From NCBI GenBank assembly GCA_024998705.1, contig JACOEF010000021.1, positions 1-8,754 of the forward strand: DNA of 8,754 bases, written 5' to 3'. The position numbers and the translations under genes were made by a program. Positions 1 to 6,028 of this stretch are shown here, piece by piece. The stretch is from Nitrospira sp. Lineage in GTDB: Bacteria; Nitrospirota; Nitrospiria; Nitrospirales; Nitrospiraceae. The notes below the pieces were generated by a model, which was not told the DNA's origin, did not search any database, and worked only from the letters and a program-made list of their open reading frames with translations. Position 1 is the first letter of the stretch; each line of letters starts with the position of its first letter.

Positions 1-1033
1 CCGGCACAAAGATGTGTTTCGCATTCTTGGTGGCCTCGCGAATTTCCTCTCCGGGCCAAGGACGAAGTGACTTGACCTTCACGAGTCCGCAACGTACGCC
101 TTCATCCTCGAGCAGGCGAATAGCTTCCCGCCCTTGCGAGACGGCAGTGCCTGACGCCACAATTACCACCTCAGCATCGGTGTTTTCGGTGTCGACCAGG
201 CCGTTGATCCACTTAATCGTGTGTTTGCGCGATCGTTCTACTGCCGCCCAAACTTCTTGCTGCCATGAGGCGTGGGTGGCGTAGCTGATGTAGTTACCCT
301 TCATGATAAACGGGTCGCGCATCATCCGGACCGGCGGACATTCCATGTCCATGCAGGGCACGGGGGAACGGTAGGGGTCATACGGTGGCAAGCACATATC
401 AGCGGGAGTGAGATTGACGACGTCTTTTGTGTGGGTCACAAAGAAGCCATCGCAGCATAGTGCCAACGGTAAATGCACTTCCGGCTCTTCTGACACGATG
501 AAACCTTTGAGGATCCAATCGAAAAAGTCTTGAGCGGTTTCTGTATGCCACACGAGCATGCCTGTGTTCAGCAGGTAGGAAATCTCAATGGTATCGGGCT
601 GAATCGACAACGGGGAGTTGATGCCGCGGCACGTGACGATCATTTGGATCGGCAGACGTGCCCCCGCCCACATTGGAAAATTCTCCATCGCGCGCATGGT
701 GCCTGGTCCTGCCGTCGTGGTAAACACCCGCGCGCCACCAAACGCGGCACCAGCACATTGGGACATGACGGCAAACTCGCTCTCGCCGCGGAAATAGTTA
801 CCAATGTAGCCTTCAGCAAACAACTCACCAATGAGGGCGGCTGCCTCGCTCTGTGGTGGGATGGGATAGGCGATCATCACGTCGCAGCTCGCACGCCGTA
901 AGGCTTCTTTGATGACCTCGCTCCCGGTATAAAAAGACGGGTTGCGAGGGGCTTCATGCATCATCTTCCACGCATCTGTATATGTCTGGCCCTTTTTATT
1001 CTGTGTCCCGATGTGGGATTTTGTTTCCGCCAT
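1..1033 (-). CDS. porA: 2-oxoacid:ferredoxin oxidoreductase, alpha subunit (3' end cut by window)
   Basis: Not in the supplied ORF list because it has no stop inside the window; I translated it from the reverse strand and it stays open for 344 codons to base 1. It resembles the alpha subunit of pyruvate/2-oxoglutarate:ferredoxin oxidoreductases, which with the TPP-binding beta subunit oxidise a 2-oxoacid to acyl-CoA plus CO2, or run in reverse in reductive-TCA CO2 fixation. The N-terminal pyrimidine-binding domain spans about residues 33-205, with AYPIPPQSE at 55-63, the glycine-rich stretch TTAGPGTMR at 106-114 and ARLPI at 125-129. A transketolase-C-like domain starts near 287 (VVIVASGTA) and is cut off; perhaps 45-60 residues are missing. 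The start is firm: AGGAGG (1042-1047) lies 8 nt upstream of ATG. It follows the small-subunit gene by 42 bp, so the two are very likely co-transcribed. The Thr of the usual YPITP motif is Pro59. Pyruvate versus 2-oxoglutarate cannot be decided; forA or korA are equally possible names. Confidence 0.88.
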   Translation of the reverse strand, partial: MAETKSHIGTQNKKGQTYTDAWKMMHEAPRNPSFYTGSEVIKEALRRASCDVMIAYPIPPQSEAAALIGELFAEGYIGNYFRGESEFAVMSQCAGAAFGGARVFTTTAGPGTMRAMENFPMWAGARLPIQMIVTCRGINSPLSIQPDTIEISYLLNTGMLVWHTETAQDFFDWILKGFIVSEEPEVHLPLALCCDGFFVTHTKDVVNLTPADMCLPPYDPYRSPVPCMDMECPPVRMMRDPFIMKGNYISYATHASWQQEVWAAVERSRKHTIKWINGLVDTENTDAEVVIVASGTAVSQGREAIRLLEDEGVRCGLVKVKSLRPWPGEEIREATKNAKHIFVP

Positions 1034-1075
1034 GGACTCGGCCTCCTTTTAATCGTTAGAAGTGCTTGAAGCCAC

Positions 1076-1711
1076 TTAGTTTGACGCGCTGGTCTTTGTT
1101 GTGGCCAGCCGTGGTTTTACCGTGCCTTTGAGCTTTCGGATCCACTCGCCTAGCTTGAGGATTTTTTCCACGGAGGCATCTCTAAAGGAGAGCATGGCAT
1201 CTTCGTGCCCGGCCTGGGCGCACATCGCGACGGTGTAGCAGGACGTCCCGCCACGGATGATCTTGAGCGACAAATTTGCTTGATGGCAGTGCACTCCGAT
1301 GAACATGCAGCAGTCGATCTTGTTATGCCAGATGGTCAGGTTCGGGTGGTTGGGATTAATCTCTACTTCAGGATTGATCTTCGGATACTTCGGGCGATAA
1401 TCCGGCATCGGGATGAGCATCGGTTTCTGCCCTGGCTGAACACACTCTTTCAAAATTTCATATAATTTCCTGACGGCGGCGGCCTTCTTTGCCGCTTTTT
1501 CGTTCCAGGCCCACAAAACTAAGGGGCCAGGGAAAATAGTGGGTACCTGTGCCATTAGAAACTGGCGTGCCGCTTCTTCATAGGCTTTTTCTTCAGGAAC
1601 GATCACGCCGTTAATATGGGCCTCTCCTGGATTGGGGAGATAAATCCCCATGGAGGCGGCTGCCGGTGGCAGGAAGTGCTCTGGGCCTGGTAACACGCGA
1701 TACTGAGTCAT
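1076..1711 (-). CDS. Small accessory subunit of the 2-oxoacid:ferredoxin oxidoreductase (CODH-beta-like family)
   Basis: A 211-residue soluble protein with no signal peptide or membrane segment. Family resemblance, from memory, is to proteins labelled 'carbon monoxide dehydrogenase beta subunit family' that accompany five-subunit pyruvate or 2-oxoglutarate:ferredoxin oxidoreductases in Nitrospira and Aquificales (PorE/ForE-like); their role is poorly defined. The best-formed part is the C-terminal half, residues 124-195, with HNKIDCCMFIGVHCHQ at 129-144, which looks like a Rossmann-type nucleotide or TPP-enzyme-like fold. Six cysteines are present (90, 134, 135, 142, 158, 164), without the CxxCxxC spacing of a ferredoxin domain. 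The residues after 196 are polar and probably disordered. I chose ATG at 1711 because the longer frame to 1780 begins at TTG with no conserved look; the ribosome site is weak (AGAGAG/AGCAGG-like). It is the first gene of the unit, downstream of the promoter at 1919-1948 and 42 bp before the alpha-subunit gene. Subunit identity is an inference from resemblance and context. Confidence 0.72.
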   Translation of the reverse strand: MTQYRVLPGPEHFLPPAAASMGIYLPNPGEAHINGVIVPEEKAYEEAARQFLMAQVPTIFPGPLVLWAWNEKAAKKAAAVRKLYEILKECVQPGQKPMLIPMPDYRPKYPKINPEVEINPNHPNLTIWHNKIDCCMFIGVHCHQANLSLKIIRGGTSCYTVAMCAQAGHEDAMLSFRDASVEKILKLGEWIRKLKGTVKPRLATTKTSASN

Positions 1712-1911
1712 TCGAACCTGCTCTCTTTTTGGGGTTAACAACTTGGAGAAGGGATACCCTCGGTTAAAGCGTGGGGTCAAGTCACTCTATGCTTTCTCGC
1801 CGTTTCTCCGCAACACAGCAGAAGGCCCACAGTGGGGAAATTTAGGGCCAGCGCAGGAGCAGGCGGTTAGGCCTTTTGAACTACAGCACTCCCGCTTTTC
1901 AAACAGCGCTA
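1712..1911 (-). promoter_or_regulatory. Long structured 5' leader of the oxidoreductase operon
   Basis: If transcription starts about 7 bp after the -10 box, near 1912, the mRNA has roughly 200 untranslated nt before the ATG at 1711. I found no convincing small gene in it. Two potential hairpins are visible by eye. The first pairs 1889-1895 with 1853-1859 (7 bp, one G-U) and holds an inner AGGC/GCCT stem at 1861-1874. The second pairs 1845-1849 with 1824-1828 (GGCCC/GGGCC) and competes with an inner CCCA/TGGG stem. No T-tract follows either one, so this does not look like a simple intrinsic attenuator. I do not recognise a known riboswitch class. Confidence 0.4.
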
Positions 1912-1918
1912 AGTGCGG

Positions 1919-1948
1919 ATTATAGGTGGCGATCTTTTGTGTTGTCAA
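1919..1948 (-). promoter_or_regulatory. Sigma70-type promoter for the oxidoreductase operon
   Basis: On the minus strand, TTGACA (1948-1943) and TATAAT (1924-1919) are separated by 18 bp. Both hexamers match the consensus exactly. The promoter points at the small-subunit and alpha-subunit genes and predicts a start near 1912. It lies downstream of the YciI-like gene, so the oxidoreductase genes can be transcribed independently of the DUF2203/YciI pair. Two perfect hexamers are uncommon and suggest strong, housekeeping-type transcription, perhaps tempered by the long leader. Confidence 0.75.
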
Positions 1949-2053
1949 TCTGAGGAAGTGTCGGGAAGCCGCTTCAGCGCATAGCGAACTCGGGTGTCTA
2001 GAATGAGGAAGAGGCCAGGAGTCATTGGAAGGTTATGGGCGCACAGGTTCTGG

Positions 2054-2341
2054 TTACGTAGGAGGCTGTGAGGTTGGAAGCACCTGCAGAAAGGGATGAA
2101 CTTCTACGCGTTCAAAAATTCCATGTACCGTGTAGGGGTCTTGTTGGGCGATTCGTTTCGCGTCCTCGAGCGAGTCCGCTTCGATAATGATAAGGCTACC
2201 AGCCTGGTCGGTGAACGGGCCAGCGAGGAGCACTTTCCCTGCGCGGTGCAGCGGCTCCAGTCCGGCGAGGTGGGCGGCACGATGAATTTTGCGTCTTGCT
2301 TGGCCGTCTGGCCCATCGAACCCAAGAATGACGAATGTCAT
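2054..2341 (-). CDS. YciI-like family protein
   Basis: A 95-residue protein with the compact ferredoxin-like fold pattern of the YciI/YCII family: a beta strand at the start (MTFVILGFDGPDG), a helix carrying RKIHRAAHLAGLEPL (17-31), then KVLLAGPFTD (36-45), strand SLIIIEADS (49-57), a helix EDAKRIAQQDPY (59-70), and a final strand leading to VEVHPF (79-84). The conserved histidine of the family is most likely His24, with Asp residues in the second half as possible partners. YciI proteins are small, often dimeric and mostly of unknown role; some are dehydrochlorinase-like or muconolactone-isomerase-like. The frame extends upstream as far as 2593, but that part overlaps the DUF2203 gene and reads as non-coding. 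I prefer ATG 2341, where the family homology begins; an AGAGGA lies rather far upstream (about 14 nt). It follows the DUF2203 stop by 22 bp, so translation of the pair is probably coupled. Confidence 0.8.
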   Translation of the reverse strand: MTFVILGFDGPDGQARRKIHRAAHLAGLEPLHRAGKVLLAGPFTDQAGSLIIIEADSLEDAKRIAQQDPYTVHGIFERVEVHPFLQVLPTSQPPT

Positions 2342-2363
2342 AGCTGTCTCAGGATCCTCTTGT

Positions 2364-2777
2364 TTATACGGCAGTTTCATCGAGGGGGTGACGATCTTTG
2401 TATCCACAGGACGTCTCGTGCCACCACCGAATTTGATCTTCACCGAATTTCCAGCACAGATGGACGAAGAGACCGTCGAGTTCATATGGGAAGTCGCACA
2501 GTCCAAGGTCGACATCCTTGATAACCACGCCGAGTTCGTGAATCGCCTGCAGGCTTCCACTGATCTCGTGGAGCGCTCGAATGTAGAGCGCACCTACGGG
2601 GCTTCCGCCGCCTGACTCTGCCTGAGCGCTGGCTTTGCTCACTTCCTCCTTAGTGCTGGCGATCACGGTTTTTGCCCGGCGCACGGCGGCAAATCGTTGA
2701 TTCAATTGAGGGAGGAGTTCGTTGGCTTCGGCCAGCGTAAATATGCGATCTGGTGTGTCGTTGTCTGATTTGGCCAT
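2364..2777 (-). CDS. DUF2203 family protein
   Basis: A 137-residue soluble protein matching my recollection of the DUF2203 (COG4911) family, whose function is unknown. The N-terminus has the characteristic FTLAEANELLPQL (13-25), followed by a helical, charged stretch (residues 26-55). The second half carries the hallmark core: GVVIKDVDLGLCDFPYE (83-99), VHLCWKFGED (105-114), and IRWWHETSCGYKDRHPL (116-132). Cys94, Cys108, His120 and Cys124 sit in that core and could form a metal site, but this is inference. The start is well supported: GGAG (2786-2789) lies 8 nt before ATG. It is the first gene of a minus-strand pair with the YciI-like gene and is divergent from rho across about 500 bp. Length is ordinary for the family as I know it. 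Confidence 0.82.
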   Translation of the reverse strand: MAKSDNDTPDRIFTLAEANELLPQLNQRFAAVRRAKTVIASTKEEVSKASAQAESGGGSPVGALYIRALHEISGSLQAIHELGVVIKDVDLGLCDFPYELDGLFVHLCWKFGEDQIRWWHETSCGYKDRHPLDETAV

Positions 2778-2848
2778 GAATATGTCTCCGCGCGATCTTT
2801 AACATATCACTCCATGGCCTGCAACCGAGGCTGCAATCCATGATGGGG

Positions 2849-2873
2849 TTTATAACGTGACGGTTGGTGACGG
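2849..2873 (-). promoter_or_regulatory. Possible regulated promoter of the DUF2203 gene with 7-bp direct repeat
   Basis: On the minus strand two copies of CCGTCAC (2873-2867 and 2863-2857), separated by CAA, are followed after GT by TATAAA (2854-2849). The repeat period is 10 bp, one helical turn. No good -35 hexamer lies 16-18 bp upstream of TATAAA, and the repeats occupy the -35/spacer zone. This could be an operator or activator site of a response-regulator kind. It predicts a start near 2842 and a leader of about 65 nt. Short repeats can occur by chance, so confidence is low. Confidence 0.25.
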
Positions 2874-2955
2874 CCGAAGCGTTGTGGGATTAGATTATGG
2901 GGCGAGGGAGAAGGTATATTGTGGCTCGAAGGATGACGGATCAGGCGTTAATGTA

Positions 2956-2984
2956 TTGACAATGTTCCGGCTCGGCGCTAGAAT
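2956..2984 (+). promoter_or_regulatory. Sigma70-type promoter for rho
   Basis: TTGACA (2956-2961) and TAGAAT (2979-2984) are separated by 17 bp: a perfect -35, a five-of-six -10 and ideal spacing. Transcription would start near 2991, giving a leader of roughly 280-305 nt before rho. No comparable promoter is seen closer to the gene. Confidence 0.72.
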
Positions 2985-3205
2985 CGGTTCAACTTCGCGA
3001 TTCGTAGAAATAGTTTTACCTTCTGTGCATCAGCTTCCGAGACCCATCTCAAACATAAATTCACAAGAGCAGTGCAGCAGCGGTTGTGCAACAGTGGGTT
3101 ATTTTCATTTCCGCAAAATCTAAATCGGCAATACCTTCATCGAACCATCCTGCCGTAGACAACCAGCAGGTCGACACCTAGACAATCACTTCCGTGAATT
3201 CGTTC

Positions 3206-3262
3206 ATGACCACTCAATCGTTTTTCTCATTTTGGGGAGCTGTCGGGTTGAGAGCCCGATAG
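3206..3262 (+). CDS. Possible 18-residue leader peptide before rho
   Basis: An ATG at 3206 opens an 18-codon frame (MTTQSFFSFWGAVGLRAR) that stops with TAG at 3260-3262, just upstream of rho. E. coli has a short rhoL leader frame ahead of rho, which is why I list it. There is no recognisable Shine-Dalgarno sequence before this ATG, and a frame of this size is expected by chance. Its last codons lie in the 3241-3261 hairpin, so if translated, ribosomes would open that hairpin. Probably not a real gene. Confidence 0.15.
   Translation: MTTQSFFSFWGAVGLRAR
3241..3261 (+). promoter_or_regulatory. Hairpin immediately upstream of the rho ribosome-binding region
   Basis: TCGGG (3243-3247) pairs with CCCGA (3255-3259) around a 7-nt loop, extended by a G-U and a U-A pair to seven base pairs. 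It abuts AGGGAAGAGG, the purine-rich sequence ahead of ATG 3272. No T-tract follows, so it is not an intrinsic terminator. It may stabilise the mRNA or position the ribosome site. Confidence 0.4.
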
Positions 3263-3295
3263 GGAAGAGGTATGACACAGGTTAAAGGGGAAGTT

Positions 3296-4543
3296 ATGCA
3301 TCTCGCGGAACTCAAGCAGAAGTCGATCGCCGACTTGAATGAGGTGGCGCGGGATCTGAAGATTGAGGGCGCAGCGAATCTGCGTAAGCAGGAACTCATT
3401 TTCGCCATTCTGCAAGCGCAGACCGAGAAGAATGGCGTGGTGTTTGGCGAAGGAGTGCTGGAGACCTTGCCGGACGGCTTTGGATTCCTGCGTGCACCCG
3501 ACTCGAACTATCTTCCCGGGCCAGACGATATCTACATCTCCCCCTCACAAATTCGCCGCTTCAACCTGAGGACAGGCGATATTGTGTCGGGGCAAATACG
3601 TCCGCCCAAGGAGAGCGAGCGCTACTTTGCCTTGCTCAAGGTGGAAAAGGTCAATTATGAAGACCCGGAAGTCGCCCGCGACAAGATCCTCTTCGACAAC
3701 CTGACCCCGCTGTATCCTGAAGAACGACTCGATCTCGAGTTTGATCGCGAAGAGTACTGCACCCGCGTGATGGATCTCACGACCCCCATTGGGAAAGGGC
3801 AGCGTGGACTGATTGTTGCGGCGCCCCGCACCGGCAAAACGATGCTGCTGCAGGCGATCGCCCGCGCGATTCTAAAGAACCACAAGGAAGTCACGCTCAT
3901 CGTCTTGTTGATTGATGAGCGACCGGAGGAAGTGACCGATTGGCAGCGCCAGGTGAAGGCCGAGGTGATCAGCTCCACATTCGACGAACCCGCGCAGCGT
4001 CACGCCCAGGTGGCGGAAATGGTGCGGGAGAAGGCAAAGCGGCTGGTTGAGCATAAGAAGGACGTCGTGATCCTTCTCGATAGTATCACCCGCTTGGCCA
4101 GGGCCTACAATACGATTGCGCCTCCCAGCGGAAAGGTGCTCTCGGGCGGATTGGACTCCAACGCCTGTCAGCGTCCAAAACGATTCTTCGGCGCCGCCCG
4201 AAACATTGAGAATGGCGGCAGTTTGACGATCATGGCGACCGCGCTGATCGATACCGGCAGCCGTATGGACGACGTGATCTTCGAAGAATTCAAGGGAACT
4301 GGTAACATGGAAGTGCACTTGGATCGTCGTCTGGCCGACAAGCGGTTGTTCCCGGCGATCGATATCAGTCAGTCCGGAACCCGCAAGGAAGAGTTGCTGG
4401 TTGACCGCGACCGCCTGAACAAGATGTGGATTCTGCGCAAGGTCCTGAGCCCGCTAGGCACCATGGAAGCCATGGAGTTCTTGATGGACAAGATCGGCGG
4501 GACCAAAACGAACCAGGAATTTTTGCAATCGATGAATCGTTAG
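3296..4543 (+). CDS. rho: Transcription termination factor Rho
   Basis: Hexameric RNA-dependent ATPase/helicase that binds C-rich nascent RNA and releases RNA polymerase. The 415-residue product is full length (E. coli 419) and lacks the large N-terminal insertions seen in some phyla. Helical Rho-N domain at 1-45; cold-shock-type RNA-binding domain at 49-125 with GFGFLR at 61-66; RecA-like ATPase from about 130. Walker A is APRTGKT (176-182, Lys181), the catalytic Glu is Glu208 in DERPEE, Walker B ends at Asp262 ([10 protein letters not shown]), the R-loop contains KGTGNM (333-338), and Arg363 in SGTRKEE matches the arginine finger. I chose ATG 3296 because its product aligns with the E. coli N-terminus and AAAGGGG precedes it by 5 nt; an in-frame ATG at 3272 would add eight residues and has its own AGGGAA. 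Trp216 replaces the Met found at E. coli position 219. It is the first gene of the rho-rpmE unit, under the promoter at 2956-2984. Confidence 0.97.
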   Translation: MHLAELKQKSIADLNEVARDLKIEGAANLRKQELIFAILQAQTEKNGVVFGEGVLETLPDGFGFLRAPDSNYLPGPDDIYISPSQIRRFNLRTGDIVSGQIRPPKESERYFALLKVEKVNYEDPEVARDKILFDNLTPLYPEERLDLEFDREEYCTRVMDLTTPIGKGQRGLIVAAPRTGKTMLLQAIARAILKNHKEVTLIVLLIDERPEEVTDWQRQVKAEVISSTFDEPAQRHAQVAEMVREKAKRLVEHKKDVVILLDSITRLARAYNTIAPPSGKVLSGGLDSNACQRPKRFFGAARNIENGGSLTIMATALIDTGSRMDDVIFEEFKGTGNMEVHLDRRLADKRLFPAIDISQSGTRKEELLVDRDRLNKMWILRKVLSPLGTMEAMEFLMDKIGGTKTNQEFLQSMNR

Positions 4544-4551
4544 GCTGCCGC

Positions 4552-4581
4552 TTGCCAGTGCGGGCCACTCCAGTGTAAAGT
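4552..4581 (+). promoter_or_regulatory. Weak candidate promoter upstream of rpmE
   Basis: In the 99-bp gap after rho, TTGCCA (4552-4557) and TAAAGT (4576-4581) are 18 bp apart, matching the sigma70 consensus at five and four positions. It could give rpmE a second promoter besides read-through from rho. This strength of match occurs often by chance. Confidence 0.2.
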
Positions 4582-4642
4582 CGTGCACCCTGGCGAGTAG
4601 GACCGGGCGAGTCAACGAATCAAGGGTAGTAGAGGAGCACGT

Positions 4643-4849
4643 ATGCAAAAGGGAATTCATCCAGTCTACCGTGAAGCGACTGTGCATTGTGCTTGCGGGA
4701 ACACGTTCAAAACACGATCCACCATTGGCAACATCAAGGTCGACATCTGTGCTGGGTGCCATCCCTTCTTTACGGGAACGCAGAAAATCGTCGATACCGA
4801 AGGGCGTGTCGAACGGTTCAAGAAGAAGTACGCCAAAAAAGATAAGTAG
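4643..4849 (+). CDS. rpmE: Ribosomal protein bL31 (zinc-binding form)
   Basis: A 68-residue large-subunit protein that bridges the two ribosomal subunits near the central protuberance. It starts with the classic MQKGIHPVY and has both halves of the zinc site: Cys16 and Cys18 (CAC) and Cys36 and Cys39 (CAGC), followed by the family motif HPFFTG (40-45). This is the Cys-containing form, which in other bacteria can be replaced by a zinc-free paralogue under zinc limitation; no paralogue is in this window. The C-terminus ([14 protein letters not shown]) is strongly basic, as expected for rRNA contact. AGGAG at 4633-4637 lies 5 nt before ATG, a good site. It follows rho by 99 bp and ends 20 bp before a strong terminator, so it is the last gene of the rho unit. 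Confidence 0.97.
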   Translation: MQKGIHPVYREATVHCACGNTFKTRSTIGNIKVDICAGCHPFFTGTQKIVDTEGRVERFKKKYAKKDK

Positions 4850-4869
4850 GCCTCAGTCAGGACATCATG

Positions 4870-4910
4870 GAGACCCTGCTTCCTTTTTGGGGCAGGGTCT
4901 CTTGTTTTTT
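4870..4910 (+). terminator. Intrinsic terminator after rpmE
   Basis: GAGACCCTGC (4870-4879) pairs perfectly with GCAGGGTCTC (4892-4901), extendable inward by two G-U pairs and one C-G pair, and is followed by TTGTTTTTT (4902-4910). Ten uninterrupted pairs, GC-rich, with a U-tract make a strong Rho-independent terminator on the plus strand. It closes the rho-rpmE unit. Only 35 bp separate it from the prfA start. Confidence 0.93.
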
Positions 4911-4945
4911 GGCGTCATGCGGGCTACGGCCGGAATGGGCGGGAC

Positions 4946-6028
4946 ATGGAAGATGGGCTGATCAAGAAGTGGGAAGGCATGGCTGCGCGCTTCCAAGAGT
5001 TGACCAATCAGCTCATGGATCCGTCTGTCCTCAATCAGCCGGGCATGATCCACAAGCTGAACAAGGAACGGACAGAACTGGAAGCGCCGGCGACCCAATT
5101 TGTCGCGTACTGCGAGGCGAAGAAGCAGCTGGACGAGGCCTCGGCTCTGCTGCAGGACGCCTCGACCGGGGCGGACATGAAGCAGTTGTTCGCGGAGGAG
5201 AGCGCCCATCTGAAGCAGCAGGTGCTGGATCTCGAAGAGCAGGCCAAGGATTTTCTCACCCCGAAGGATCCGCGAGACGAGAAAAATATGTTTCTCGAAA
5301 TTCGGGCTGGAACGGGTGGGGATGAGGCCGCCCTATTTGCCGGAGATCTGTTCCGAATGTATCTCAAGTATGCCGAGCGCAATCGGCTCAAGTTGGAAGT
5401 CGTCGACGCGTCTGAGACAGGGATCGGTGGTTACCGGGAGGTAATTGCGTTGCTCGAAGGGAAGGGCGCATACGGTCGGCTTCGGTATGAGAGTGGAGTG
5501 CACCGCGTTCAGCGAGTGCCCACTACTGAAGCGAGCGGGAGAATTCATACCTCGACCGTGACCGTAGCGGTGATGCCGGAGGTGGACGAAGTAGAGGTGC
5601 ATATCGATCCGAAGGATTTGCGTATCGACACATTTTGTTCGTCAGGTGCGGGCGGGCAGAGTGTCAATACGACCTATTCGGCGGTCCGCATCACCCACAT
5701 TCCAACCGGCGTGGTCGTGAGCTGTCAGGATGAGCGGTCTCAGCTCAAGAATCGAACCAAAGCCATGCGGAATTTGCGGGCACGCATCGTCGAGGCTGAG
5801 CGCGAAAAGCAGGATGCGGAGATCGCACAAAATCGAAAATCGCAGGTGGGAACGGGTGATCGGAGTGAAAAGATCCGCACGTACAATTTCCCCCAAAACC
5901 GTGTGACCGATCATCGCATCGGTTTAACGGTGCATAAGCTCGATCAAGTCTTGGCTGGGGATCTGGATGAAATTGTTCAGGCGCTACGCGCGCACTATGA
6001 CCATCTCGCCTCCCTGGAAGCCAAATGA
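4946..6028 (+). CDS. prfA: Peptide chain release factor 1 (RF1)
   Basis: Class I release factor that reads UAA and UAG and triggers peptidyl-tRNA hydrolysis. The 360-residue length equals that of typical RF1. An N-terminal coiled-coil domain covers about 1-105. Decoding domain 2 contains [18 protein letters not shown] (186-203), where Pro192-Thr194 is the PxT tripeptide that identifies RF1 rather than RF2 (SPF). Domain 3 holds the catalytic GGQ at 236-238 in [12 protein letters not shown]. No programmed frameshift is present, as expected for RF1. ATG 4946 gives the full N-terminal helix; the ribosome site is poor (GGGCGGGAC only), and ATG 4979 is a less likely alternative. It lies 35 bp after a strong terminator with no visible promoter. 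Its stop overlaps the prmC start by 4 bp (ATGA), so the substrate and its methyltransferase are translationally coupled. Confidence 0.97.
   Translation: MEDGLIKKWEGMAARFQELTNQLMDPSVLNQPGMIHKLNKERTELEAPATQFVAYCEAKKQLDEASALLQDASTGADMKQLFAEESAHLKQQVLDLEEQAKDFLTPKDPRDEKNMFLEIRAGTGGDEAALFAGDLFRMYLKYAERNRLKLEVVDASETGIGGYREVIALLEGKGAYGRLRYESGVHRVQRVPTTEASGRIHTSTVTVAVMPEVDEVEVHIDPKDLRIDTFCSSGAGGQSVNTTYSAVRITHIPTGVVVSCQDERSQLKNRTKAMRNLRARIVEAEREKQDAEIAQNRKSQVGTGDRSEKIRTYNFPQNRVTDHRIGLTVHKLDQVLAGDLDEIVQALRAHYDHLASLEAK

Larger units (their letters stand above)
2991..3295 (+). promoter_or_regulatory. Long 5' leader of rho, C-rich and G-poor; possible autoregulatory rut region
   Basis: This stretch has no recognisable protein gene. 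In 3121-3230 I count about 34 C against 16 G, and 3001-3060 also has about twice as many C as G, whereas the surrounding genes have G at least equal to C. C-rich, G-poor, weakly structured RNA is what Rho binds (rut sites). In Escherichia coli and several other bacteria rho is autogenously attenuated in its own leader, so the same arrangement is plausible here. The leader ends with a hairpin (3241-3261) and two possible rho starts, 3272 and 3296. Rut function cannot be proved from composition alone. Confidence 0.45.

Noticed and set aside
530..901. Plus-strand open frame of 123 codons opposite the oxidoreductase alpha gene, and similar ones at 12-284 and 272-460.
   Set aside because: They lie antisense to a well-supported gene with a strong ribosome site, and their products have no family character.
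1712..1780. Longer form of the small-subunit gene starting at TTG 1780.
   Set aside because: It needs a TTG start with no clear ribosome site, and the extra 23 residues do not look conserved.
2342..2593. N-terminal extension of the YciI-like frame.
   Set aside because: It overlaps the DUF2203 gene in another frame, and the YciI family begins at the ATG at 2341.
2857..3123. An 88-codon plus-strand frame in the gap before rho.
   Set aside because: It spans the rho promoter, lacks a ribosome site, and its composition and translation look random.
4902..4930. TTGTTT-17-TACGGC as a promoter for prfA.
   Set aside because: The -10 match is poor and the -35 is simply the terminator U-tract.
4671..4961. 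A 96-codon frame overlapping rpmE and the terminator.
   Set aside because: It runs in another frame through the certain rpmE gene and across the terminator hairpin.
5519..5527. PTT instead of PAT or PVT as the RF1 codon-reading tripeptide.
   Set aside because: The middle position of PxT varies among RF1 proteins; the Pro and the last Thr are intact, so recognition should be normal.
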